A stretch of 22,315 nucleotides of DNA from a virus. Where the stretch lies: positions 1-22,315 of IMG/VR virus record IMGVR_UViG_3300042514_000078. One strand, written 5' to 3'. The position numbers and the translations under genes were made by a program. This document shows, piece by piece, positions 13,272 to 20,406 of this stretch; within the stretch, counting starts at the first letter, position 1; each line of letters opens with the position of its first letter. Below the pieces are notes generated by a model. It was given only the letters and a program-made list of their open reading frames with translations. It made no database searches and was not told the origin of the DNA.

Positions 13272-15149
13272 ATGCCTTTAGAAAGATTCATACCCAAATC
13301 ACCTGATATGTTTATTAGAAACAGTCAGGATTTTGAAGTTGCCAAATTTGGGCATCTTAATGCTATTGTTGAATATATCAATAATAATTCTGGTGGTTTA
13401 AAATTATCCGGTAATGGTTTTATATCTGTTACAGTAAAAACTGTACTAGATCCTGCTGGAAATACTACACCATTAAGAATGTCTAGTTCTTCTATTACCA
13501 ATTATGGTGGAGGATCTATTGATACTAATACAGCATTTGGTTCTAGTGCATTAGGTAGAAACTCAACAGGGGCTAATAATACAGCTTTTGGTCTATCTGC
13601 TATTTATAACAATACAACCGGAAGTAATAATACTGGTATTGGCTCCTTATCATTAGCATTTAACAATGGTTCTGATAACGTAGCAGTTGGTTATCGTGCT
13701 CTAACTACTAATACTAGCGGAGGTACAAACGTGGCTGTGGGTGTGGATGCTTTGAAAAGCAATACGACAGGAAGTAACAATACCGCAATAGGTTGGCGTT
13801 CATTATACCTCAACACCTCCTCTTACAACACCGCAATAGGGTTTCAAGCCGCAGAAAATAATTCAACAGGTGATATTACAGCAGTAGGTTATAGAGCAGG
13901 ATTAAAAAGCACAACAGCAATAGAAGTCACTTTTGTAGGAAATCAAAGTGGTTTTGAAAATACAACAGGTGCATACAATACATCTTTAGGTAGTACTGCA
14001 TTATACAACAACACGACAGGCTCACAAAATACGGCTTTAGGTCGTAGTGCGTTGTTTCAAAATGCAACAGGTAGCAACAATACCGCTGTAGGCATGAATG
14101 CTTTATTGTATGTTACAGGTTCAGATAACACAGCAGTAGGTACATCATCACAGCAAACTGCATCAACAGGGAGTGGGAATACATCGTTAGGCTTTCAATC
14201 ATTACTTTCCAACACCGCTTCCAATAACACCGCAGTAGGCTATCAAGCGTCAAATCAAAATACTACGGGAGTAAATAATACTGCATTAGGTTTAGGTGCA
14301 TTAAAAGCAAATACCACGGGTTCTTCAAATGTTGCGATTGGTGTTAATGCTGCTAATTTTGGTGGTGGTGGTGCTATTGGTAACGAAAATGTTGTGGTAG
14401 GGATACAAGCAATGCAATATGGGGGAAGTGGTAATACCGCATTAGGGTCAAATGCTTCTCGATTTAATGAGACGGGTACTCTTAATGTAGCAGTAGGGGG
14501 GTATTCATTAAATAAAAGTAGTAGTGGTTCAAATATTGTAAGCGTTGGCTATGAATCACTATTTAACAACACTGCCTCCAATAATACAGCGGTAGGTTAT
14601 CAAGCAGGGTTTAGTAATACAAGTGGAACGGGTATAACTGCGATAGGGTATCAAGCGTTGACATTGAGTACGGGTAGTGATAATACTGCAGTAGGTTTTC
14701 AATCGTTGGATGCAAATACTACGGGTGCATCAAGTACGGCAGTTGGTAGTTTTGCTTTAACTTCAAATACTACGGGTTCGGGAAATAACGCTTTTGGAGT
14801 AGGAGCATTAAATAATAACACAACGGGAACAAATAATACTGCAATGGGTGCAGAATCTTTACAATTCAATACTTCTGCAAGTAACAATACAGCAGTTGGA
14901 GTTCAATCTTTAAGAACAAATACAACAGGAGCAGGCAATACAGCAGTTGGTGCTAATATTGATTCGGGTAATTTTTCGGGTTCTTTACTTTTGGGAAAAG
15001 ATGCAATTGCGACAGCAAATAATCAAGCCGTATTTGGTAGTGCACTAACAAATGCAGGTACAGTAGACACAGCAGTAGTAGCTCCTACTAAGCGTTGGAA
15101 AGTAAAGATTAACGGAGTAGATTATTATATTGCTTTAGAGCCAGCTTAA
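13272..15149 (+). CDS. Anchored solenoid fibre with NTAVG-type repeats
   Basis: This 625-residue protein is a modular virion appendage. Residues 1-40 form the shared anchor domain (ERFIPKSPD, then AKFGHLNAIVEYINNN). A short linker (about 48-76) has the pattern VTVKTVLDPAGNTTPL, also seen in the gene at 18095. Residues 86-570 hold about 29 tandem repeats of 16-17 residues of the type NTAVGxxALxxNTTGSN, expected to stack as a beta-solenoid like the YadA head or Hep_Hag repeats. The last 55 residues (from SLLLGKDAI) form a non-repetitive cap ending KRWKVKINGVDYYIAL. It would trimerise into a rigid, sugar- or surface-binding rod. Codon use changes near 13740: ACG codons are absent before about 13758 and then occur about a dozen times. 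That suggests that the solenoid was acquired separately from the anchor. Confidence 0.85.
   Translation: MPLERFIPKSPDMFIRNSQDFEVAKFGHLNAIVEYINNNSGGLKLSGNGFISVTVKTVLDPAGNTTPLRMSSSSITNYGGGSIDTNTAFGSSALGRNSTGANNTAFGLSAIYNNTTGSNNTGIGSLSLAFNNGSDNVAVGYRALTTNTSGGTNVAVGVDALKSNTTGSNNTAIGWRSLYLNTSSYNTAIGFQAAENNSTGDITAVGYRAGLKSTTAIEVTFVGNQSGFENTTGAYNTSLGSTALYNNTTGSQNTALGRSALFQNATGSNNTAVGMNALLYVTGSDNTAVGTSSQQTASTGSGNTSLGFQSLLSNTASNNTAVGYQASNQNTTGVNNTALGLGALKANTTGSSNVAIGVNAANFGGGGAIGNENVVVGIQAMQYGGSGNTALGSNASRFNETGTLNVAVGGYSLNKSSSGSNIVSVGYESLFNNTASNNTAVGYQAGFSNTSGTGITAIGYQALTLSTGSDNTAVGFQSLDANTTGASSTAVGSFALTSNTTGSGNNAFGVGALNNNTTGTNNTAMGAESLQFNTSASNNTAVGVQSLRTNTTGAGNTAVGANIDSGNFSGSLLLGKDAIATANNQAVFGSALTNAGTVDTAVVAPTKRWKVKINGVDYYIALEPA
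13527..14981 (+). repeat. Coding tandem repeat, ~29 units of 48-51 nt
   Basis: Protein residues 86-570 of the fibre gene repeat with a period of 16-17 residues: N-[TV]-[AS]-[VIL]-G-x-x-[AS]-[LA]-x-x-N-T-[TS]-G-x-[NG]. At DNA level the units are diverged, but some are close: the unit pairs at about 14210-14270 and 14570-14630 both encode NTASNNTAVGYQA. The repeats maintain the reading frame without stops. Confidence 0.85.
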
Positions 15150-15185
15150 TAAATAAAACATAAAAAATAAAAAATAAATACAATT

Positions 15186-15512
15186 ATGACAACTTACAAT
15201 TGGACAATTACTAATCTCTACACAAAAACTGTAGAAGGATTACAAGATTACGTAGTAACTGCTATGTACAATGTTACCGGAGTAGATGGAGAATTCTCTT
15301 CTACTATTAACGGAAGTCAAATGTTTACTGTAAAAGAAGGACAAGACTTTATCCCATATTCTGAATTAACTAACGAGACTGTTGTTGAGTGGATTAAAGA
15401 AGAGTTGGGTGAGAATGGTATTCTTTCTATTACTGCTTGTATTGATGGACAGATTGAGTCTCAAAAGAACCCTCCTGTAGTTCCACAAAATACCCCTTTG
15501 CCTTGGGCTTAA
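15186..15512 (+). CDS. Conserved phage protein of unknown function (NPP..PLPW type)
   Basis: The 108-residue product begins with alternating beta-like residues (TYNWTITNLYTKTVEGLQDY), includes GSQMFTVKEGQDFIPYSELT and a helical VVEWIKEELGENG segment, and ends with NPPVVPQNTPLPWA. I recognise this as a family widely seen in tailed phages next to tail-fibre genes, where proteins share the 'TYxWxI ... DGQI..Q.NPP ... PLPW' frame. Their role is unknown as far as I know. Here it sits between the solenoid fibre and the next anchored gene, with an A-rich leader (AAAAATAAATACAATT). A virion-surface or fibre-associated role is inferred from context. No membrane or signal sequence is present. Confidence 0.75.
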   Translation: MTTYNWTITNLYTKTVEGLQDYVVTAMYNVTGVDGEFSSTINGSQMFTVKEGQDFIPYSELTNETVVEWIKEELGENGILSITACIDGQIESQKNPPVVPQNTPLPWA

Positions 15513-15514
15513 GG

Positions 15515-15540
15515 ATTATATTTTGTATATTATAATAGAA
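15515..15540 (+). promoter_or_regulatory. Repeated promoter-like element, copy 2
   Basis: This is the second copy of the 26-nt element, 16 nt before the ATG of the gene at 15557. Its last 16 nt are identical to copy 1. The spacer to the start is the A-rich AGAAAAAATAAATAAA, a typical Bacteroidota-phage leader. Its presence in front of two anchor-domain genes, and nowhere else in full length, suggests they are co-regulated. Confidence 0.5.
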
Positions 15541-15556
15541 AGAAAAAATAAATAAA

Positions 15557-16135
15557 ATGGCAATAGGAAAATTTGTTGTGTTAAACCCTGATAGATGGGT
15601 TACTGGTTTAGGTAAAACGGCTGCTGATAGTACACAGGCACGTTTTGGTCACTTAAACCGTATTGTTGATTATATCAATGAGCACGTAGAAGAAAAAATG
15701 TTACGTACAGTTAGCTTAAATGCTGCTGCTACTGCTGAATTATATAGAGAGACTGATCCGGTATTGTTATCAATTCCTGCAACTTCTTTCTTAGTTGGAG
15801 CAACTAACTACTTAGTACCTGTTAGCAATAACTGTGCATGGTCTGTTACTGTAGATTTTACTGCGGTATGTAGCACTGCTGGTGGTAGTGTATCTTTAGG
15901 AGATTCTTTCTTAGGTAAGTACACTGTATTGTTCAAGCGTGTTAATGGTACTGCTAGTATTGTAGGCATTAACGGTGCAGTAACTGTAGCTGATGCAAGT
16001 ATGGAAACTTCTCAGGTATTATTTACTGCTGGTGCATCTCAAGATTTCCGTATTCAGTTTCAAGCTCCTAGCACTGCTAGTGGAACAGGCTTTAAATTGA
16101 GAGCGGATGTATATTTCACTGAATTAACTTTCTAA
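15557..16135 (+). CDS. Anchored beta-domain appendage protein (192 aa)
   Basis: Residues 1-45 are a diverged copy of the shared anchor (KFVVLNPDRW ... ARFGHLNRIVDYINEH), with a five-residue-longer loop than the other copies. After a linker (about 46-94), residues 95-192 form a beta-rich C-terminal domain: WSVTVDFTAVC, GDSFLGKYTVLFKRVNGTAS and QDFRIQFQAPS. The same C-terminal domain closes the next two genes, where it follows YadA-like repeats instead of the anchor. I infer a short virion-surface spike or a base on which the two following proteins mount. The gene uses codons typical of this phage's structural genes and has an A-rich leader. There is no enzymatic motif. Confidence 0.75.
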   Translation: MAIGKFVVLNPDRWVTGLGKTAADSTQARFGHLNRIVDYINEHVEEKMLRTVSLNAAATAELYRETDPVLLSIPATSFLVGATNYLVPVSNNCAWSVTVDFTAVCSTAGGSVSLGDSFLGKYTVLFKRVNGTASIVGINGAVTVADASMETSQVLFTAGASQDFRIQFQAPSTASGTGFKLRADVYFTELTF

Positions 16136-16139
16136 TATC

Positions 16140-17081
16140 ATGTCAAATTTTTCATTACAAATTGGTGATGGTAGTGTAAAGAATGGTGCTGCCAGAGGTG
16201 CTGACTCAATTGATTTACAATTAACCCGTACAACTCCTTATCAAGTTGCATCTGGAAGAGGTTCTATGATTGTAGGTGGTGCTAATAACACTTCTAATGG
16301 ATTATATGCTGCCGTAATGGGTGGTTATGGTAATACAAGTCTTGGTACTTATGCTGTTACTGGTGGTGCCGGTAACATTGCTAGTGGTGAATCATCAATA
16401 GCTTTAGGTGCTGGTAACGAAGCAACTGCTCAAGGTTCTGCAGCAATTGGATTAGAAAATAATGCAAATGCTCAAGCATCTATTGCAATTGGTAATGGTA
16501 ATACAACTGCTGCTATCAGTAGTGCCATTATTAACTCTGTAGGTTCTGCAACATTTAGCACAGCTCCTTATTCTACTATTATTGGTGGTGCTGGTGGATT
16601 ATCATATTTGCCTGGTCAATTAATTACTAATCCCCGTTCTCAATACGGTGGTGGTGGTACTTTTCAAGTAAGTGAGTTATTAGTATTCCGTGAAGTATCT
16701 CAATCAGCTGGTGCATATAGTGCAATTCAATACACATTGGATGGTTTACCTCCAGCAGTAACTAATGAATTAATTATTAATTCAGCTAACAAAGTATGGC
16801 AGGTTGTATCTGAGTGGATGTTGATCAACCAGACTACTAGCCAAGTAGTTGTAGGTAAGGATTTAGTAGTTGTACATAAAGTAGGCGGTGTTGTAAGATT
16901 AGTTACTTCAACCAACATTAGTAAAGCTGGAGATTTCTCTATGACTTCTGTTTGGAACGCAGCATACAATACAGCAAATGATATGTCTGTAACTTTAATA
17001 CCTACAGGTGGTTCTTCACTTGGTACTACTATCTTCCGTGGATCTGCAAAACTTACTATTACAGAATTAAAATCTAACTAA
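16140..17081 (+). CDS. YadA-head-like appendage protein with shared beta-domain (313 aa)
   Basis: Residues ~37-130 hold 14-residue repeats of the YadA head type (VASGRGSMIVGGANNTSNG, GESSIALGAGNEATAQG, SAAIGLENNANAQASIAIG), which form a left-handed trimeric beta-roll. A middle region (about 131-217) is variable. Residues ~218-313 are the C-terminal beta-domain shared with the flanking genes: WQVVSEWMLIN, GKDLVVVHKVGGV, TNISKAGDFS. There is no FGHxN anchor. The gene starts 4 nt after its predecessor and ends one base before the next ATG, so the three are translated together. It probably forms a short trimeric fibre. Receptor binding is an inference. Confidence 0.75.
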   Translation: MSNFSLQIGDGSVKNGAARGADSIDLQLTRTTPYQVASGRGSMIVGGANNTSNGLYAAVMGGYGNTSLGTYAVTGGAGNIASGESSIALGAGNEATAQGSAAIGLENNANAQASIAIGNGNTTAAISSAIINSVGSATFSTAPYSTIIGGAGGLSYLPGQLITNPRSQYGGGGTFQVSELLVFREVSQSAGAYSAIQYTLDGLPPAVTNELIINSANKVWQVVSEWMLINQTTSQVVVGKDLVVVHKVGGVVRLVTSTNISKAGDFSMTSVWNAAYNTANDMSVTLIPTGGSSLGTTIFRGSAKLTITELKSN

Positions 17082-17082
17082 T

Positions 17083-18084
17083 ATGGGAAATTATGTACTT
17101 ACTCCTAATGTAGGAAATGCTCGCGGTAATTATGCAGTAGATTTTAACTTTGTTAAAACAGCTGCAGATATGGTTGCTAGTGGTTATGCTTCTATCTTAA
17201 TTGGTGGTGGTGATAATAAAGCTGGTGCTGGTTACGCCTCAGTAATGGGTGGATTTAATAATGTTGCTAACGGAGAAGCAAGTACAGTAGTTGGAGCATA
17301 TAATGAATGTGATGGTGCAAATTCATTTGTATTTGGTTACTCAAATAAATCAAGTGCTTTTACATCATTTCTAGGTGGTAGTTATAATCAGTTAAAAGGT
17401 AGTTATCATTTTGCATTTGGTCAGTATGGTACTATGCTTAATGATTTAAATAGACATAGTACTATTCTTAACTGTCAAACATACTATATTGGTACAGATT
17501 CTAGTGATGGTGATGCTCAGGCTCCTACTACTGCAATCTTTTCTGGTGGATTTGCTTGGCCCGTACATGAAGGTGAGCAAGTAAGAAATTCACGTTTCTA
17601 TGAAGCAATTGGATTATTAAAAGCTGTTCAACACTCTGTTATCACTATGTTCTATCAAGGTATTGCAACAAACACTGTACCTTGTAAATTACAGACAAAT
17701 GGTGACATGGCTAATATTCCTGATTTAGGAAAAGATTTAACTATGTTACATGATGTTAATCCTGTTACTGGTGCACCTGTTCCTATGGCTTGGTCATTAA
17801 ATGTAAACTGGGTTGCTATTGATTTAGTAAACAATAGAGTAATTACCGGTGAAGATACAGTAATGGTTAACCGTGTTAATAGCGCTGGTGGAGTTATCTT
17901 TAGTGTAGAAACAGATCCTATTGCAAAAGCTGGTGATTCTTCTTTAAATTCTTCAGTAGTATTGTATGCAACTTCAACATTGTATCCTAACTCAATTACT
18001 ATTAGGTTCAGACCTAGTTATTCTTCTAATTTCCGTGTAGCAGCTAGAGTTCAGATGTTACAAGATATCTCAAACCCTGTATAA
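17083..18084 (+). CDS. YadA-head-like appendage protein, paralogue of the upstream gene (333 aa)
   Basis: This is a tandem paralogue of the gene at 16140. The opening NARGNYAVDFNFVKTAADMV corresponds to its ARGADSIDLQLTRTTPYQVA. The repeats run as VASGYASILIGGGDNKAG, GYASVMGGFNNVANGEAS and GANSFVFGYSNKSSAF, and give way to a unique centre (about 125-235) containing TTAIFSGGFAWPVHEG. The shared C-terminal beta-domain is at ~238-333 (NVNWVAIDLVNN, GEDTVMVNRVNSAGG, IAKAGDSSLNSS). Only one base separates it from the previous gene. The divergent middle between conserved ends suggests that the variable part contacts something outside. No enzyme motif is seen. Confidence 0.75.
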   Translation: MGNYVLTPNVGNARGNYAVDFNFVKTAADMVASGYASILIGGGDNKAGAGYASVMGGFNNVANGEASTVVGAYNECDGANSFVFGYSNKSSAFTSFLGGSYNQLKGSYHFAFGQYGTMLNDLNRHSTILNCQTYYIGTDSSDGDAQAPTTAIFSGGFAWPVHEGEQVRNSRFYEAIGLLKAVQHSVITMFYQGIATNTVPCKLQTNGDMANIPDLGKDLTMLHDVNPVTGAPVPMAWSLNVNWVAIDLVNNRVITGEDTVMVNRVNSAGGVIFSVETDPIAKAGDSSLNSSVVLYATSTLYPNSITIRFRPSYSSNFRVAARVQMLQDISNPV

Positions 18085-18094
18085 TATAAATAAA

Positions 18095-18655
18095 ATGATA
18101 AACAAATTTGTTCCCCTATCTCCTGATCCATATTTAAACACTGACGCTGATATGTCATTGGCCAAATTTGGTCACATTAATACTATTGTTGATTATCTAG
18201 CAGATAGTTTAAAACTAGCAACAACTGGTCCGTTAACTGCAACTCTTACACCAATAATGGATGCATATGGTAATTTAACTAGTCTTAAATTATCTATTAA
18301 TTCAGCTCAGTTCACAAGTCCATTACGCATTACTACAGATGATATTAGTGCAATGTATTTGGATATTGAAGATGGTAGTGCAACTAACCGTTTTAATATC
18401 ACTAGAGTTCCTTCATCTCAGCAAGTAAACTTAAACTTTGCCTCTAATCCGGTTGGTAGTACTACTATTGTAGGTGGTATTAGAACCTATGTAGATGGTA
18501 TTAATTTAAGTGATGTTGTAACATTTAGAGAGGATGGTCTAGTAAATATTTTAAAATTGGGTATTACCAGTTTACCAAATAGTTCTGCCGGATTACCTTC
18601 AGGTTCTTTATGGTATGATCCTGCTGCAGGAAATGCTATAAAGTATGTACCATAA
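18095..18655 (+). CDS. Short anchored stalk protein (186 aa)
   Basis: Residues 1-36 are the anchor (NKFVPLSPDPYL ... AKFGHINTIVDYL). Next comes a segment LTATLTPIMDAYGNLTSLKL, similar to the linker in the solenoid fibre at 13272. Residues ~109-150 contain NPVGSTTIVGGIRTYVDG, a module also present in the next gene. The C-terminus GLPSGSLWYDPAAGNAIKYV is a tip type common in Bacteroidota phage fibres. It is a compact version of the fibre architecture and links module types found in its neighbours. The leader TATAAATAAA places an A-rich site three bases from the ATG. It is presumably a virion-surface appendage; the target is unknown. Confidence 0.75.
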   Translation: MINKFVPLSPDPYLNTDADMSLAKFGHINTIVDYLADSLKLATTGPLTATLTPIMDAYGNLTSLKLSINSAQFTSPLRITTDDISAMYLDIEDGSATNRFNITRVPSSQQVNLNFASNPVGSTTIVGGIRTYVDGINLSDVVTFREDGLVNILKLGITSLPNSSAGLPSGSLWYDPAAGNAIKYVP

Positions 18656-18672
18656 ATTTAAATTAAATAATC

Positions 18673-19926
18673 ATGCCTTTAGAAAGATTCATCCCCTTAT
18701 CACCAGACCCTAATATCACTACATCTAGTGATATGGGGATGGCTCAGTTTGGTCATTTAAATACTATTGTAGATTATTTAAATGGTACATATGCTTTAAC
18801 TGATATAAAGATTGCCGGTATTAATAATACACCGGGTTATATTGATTTTTCAGCTAATCCTTCTGGATCTACTACTGCTGTGGGTGCAATTCGCACGTAT
18901 CAAGATGGAACAAATCTGTTACCTACGTTAACATTTATTGAAAGTGGTGATGTTTACCAAAGTAAATATAGCGGTGGAATTAATAACATATTTATACAAG
19001 ACAACGCAGGTGTAAATATGCCCAATGGGACAGGTGTTTATCAAGGTGACTACGTTGGTCGCAGAAATGGTGCAACAGCAACATTGTTTAGACAAGCATT
19101 AACGTATAATGGAGATGGAACTACACGTAGAGGTAGATATTCTATGAGTGTTGCGGAAAGTAGTGGTTTTGGTTCTTATCAATTTGTTTTAACACAATAT
19201 GGAAACTTAAAAGTAAATATATCGGGTCATGGTGCAGGTAGTTATATTGACGATGCTATTAGCCCAACCACTGCATATAATATACACGCAGGTAATATAA
19301 TAAATACAATAGGTAGTACATTACCATTGCTTTCTTTAGACGTTAATGGATTGACAAAACACGTTTTCCAAACCAATGGTAACGTATCATTTAACAACAC
19401 TGCGGATATGGCGGCTATTGTTGGCATCAAAGGCAGTGGATCTACCTCAGCTACTATTTCTTTATTAGTGCAGAATAGTGCAGGTAATACTGCGTTTCAA
19501 GTAAAAGATGATTTGAACGCTAATTTTCAAGGTAGAATACAAATTGAATACGATAAAATTTCATTTTTGGGCAGTCCATCAAATACATACATAGAACAAT
19601 CATTAGGTTTAGGTATTGGTTTTTATTCTGCTGCTGTATCTAATCAGATAATGATTAATGCACAGCCTAAAATAATCGTAAAAGATACAGGTGCATCACG
19701 GGCGAGTACATTGATTGTAGGTCATAACGTACCTACTACGGATGCTGCTGATGTAAGTGCATTGTTAGAAGTTAGGTCTGATGCTACTTATCTAAAAGGC
19801 TTCCTACCACCAAGAATGACAACAGCACAAAAGAACTTAATTGCAAGTCCAGCTATTGGTCTTCAAATATTTGATACCGATCTTAATAGACCTTGTTTTT
19901 ACAATGGTGCATGGGTAACATTATAA
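18673..19926 (+). CDS. Anchored composite fibre (417 aa)
   Basis: Residues 1-37 form the anchor (ERFIPLSPDPNI ... AQFGHLNTIVDYL). Residues ~55-95 carry the NPSGSTTAVGAIRTYQDG module shared with the preceding gene. The middle (about 96-250) is a distinct fibre body with QGDYVGRRNGATATLF. A KGSGSTSATISLLVQNS module starts at residue 253, and the end (from about 376) is GFLPPRMTTAQKNL ... NRPCFYNGAWVTL, a fibre tip common in Bacteroidota and their phages. Codon usage becomes less phage-like after about 18960, where AGC, GCG and ACG appear, so the distal part may have been exchanged. The protein is probably a trimeric receptor-binding fibre. No endosialidase-type peptidase S74 domain is seen. Confidence 0.78.
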   Translation: MPLERFIPLSPDPNITTSSDMGMAQFGHLNTIVDYLNGTYALTDIKIAGINNTPGYIDFSANPSGSTTAVGAIRTYQDGTNLLPTLTFIESGDVYQSKYSGGINNIFIQDNAGVNMPNGTGVYQGDYVGRRNGATATLFRQALTYNGDGTTRRGRYSMSVAESSGFGSYQFVLTQYGNLKVNISGHGAGSYIDDAISPTTAYNIHAGNIINTIGSTLPLLSLDVNGLTKHVFQTNGNVSFNNTADMAAIVGIKGSGSTSATISLLVQNSAGNTAFQVKDDLNANFQGRIQIEYDKISFLGSPSNTYIEQSLGLGIGFYSAAVSNQIMINAQPKIIVKDTGASRASTLIVGHNVPTTDAADVSALLEVRSDATYLKGFLPPRMTTAQKNLIASPAIGLQIFDTDLNRPCFYNGAWVTL

Positions 19927-19961
19927 TCAATTAAAACAAAAAAAATAAATATATTTACAAC

Positions 19962-20336
19962 ATGAAAGCTCTAAAAATTAATGCCCCCGTAAACTTAAAT
20001 ACCGGTGCAACTTTAGCCTCTGGTTCTTTAGTAGTTATTACTGAAGGATTAGCTCAAGTATTTACTACCAAAGAAGGTAGCATGAATGCTCAAATTGTTA
20101 ACGCTGTATACACTAGTGTAGAAGCATTTGAATCTGGTAAAGCCGCTGTATCAGGTATTGCTGATTTTAACCCAGCAATGTATGGTCTTTCTTTATCTGT
20201 AGAAGATTACAGCACTAAGACTGCTGAAGCTCTTTTAGTAGATACAGTAGAAGCCCAGTTGGAAGCAATTTACTCTGGTAGTGTAGAAGAAGTGGATGTT
20301 ACTCCTTATGTAGCTCCAGTTGAATCTGCTGAGTAA
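19962..20336 (+). CDS. Small structural-type protein of unknown function (124 aa)
   Basis: The product opens with KALKINAPVNLNTGATLASG, has a beta-rich N-terminal half (SLVVITEGLAQVFTTKE), and a helical stretch (VDTVEAQLEAIYSG) before an acidic tail ending in VESAE. I recall similar small proteins next to fibre genes of Bacteroidota phages, but I know no function. It lies between two anchored fibre genes with an A-rich leader (AAAAAAAATAAATATATTT). The codon bias matches the phage's structural genes, so good expression and a virion role are likely. After the stop codon the same frame stays open for 20 more codons, to TAA at 20397-20399. Confidence 0.65.
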   Translation: MKALKINAPVNLNTGATLASGSLVVITEGLAQVFTTKEGSMNAQIVNAVYTSVEAFESGKAAVSGIADFNPAMYGLSLSVEDYSTKTAEALLVDTVEAQLEAIYSGSVEEVDVTPYVAPVESAE

Positions 20337-20406
20337 TTTTTTACTAACCCGGTGGTACGCCTGCAAATAGAGCTCGTAACTCTTACCGGGTACAAATAAC
20401 AAGATA
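20337..20406 (+). other. GC-richer spacer with stem-loop before the last fibre gene
   Basis: This spacer has about 47% GC in 20341-20400, well above its surroundings. It holds a perfect 7-bp inverted repeat, ACCCGGT at 20347-20353 and ACCGGGT at 20385-20391, separated by 31 nt; a smaller AGAG/CTCT stem can form inside. No T tract follows the 3' arm, so it is not a standard terminator. It may be an mRNA processing or stability element, or a regulated leader. It coincides with a 20-codon in-frame extension of the preceding gene. Confidence 0.4.

Noticed and set aside
13527-14981. CRISPR array
   Set aside because: The tandem repeats are in frame, diverged and protein-coding with no constant repeat and unique spacers of fixed length.
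20337-20406. tRNA gene in the GC-richer spacer
   Set aside because: The terminal 7-bp pairing recalls an acceptor stem, but there is no T-loop GGTTCGAATCC-like sequence, no anticodon arm of the right size, and the span is too short.
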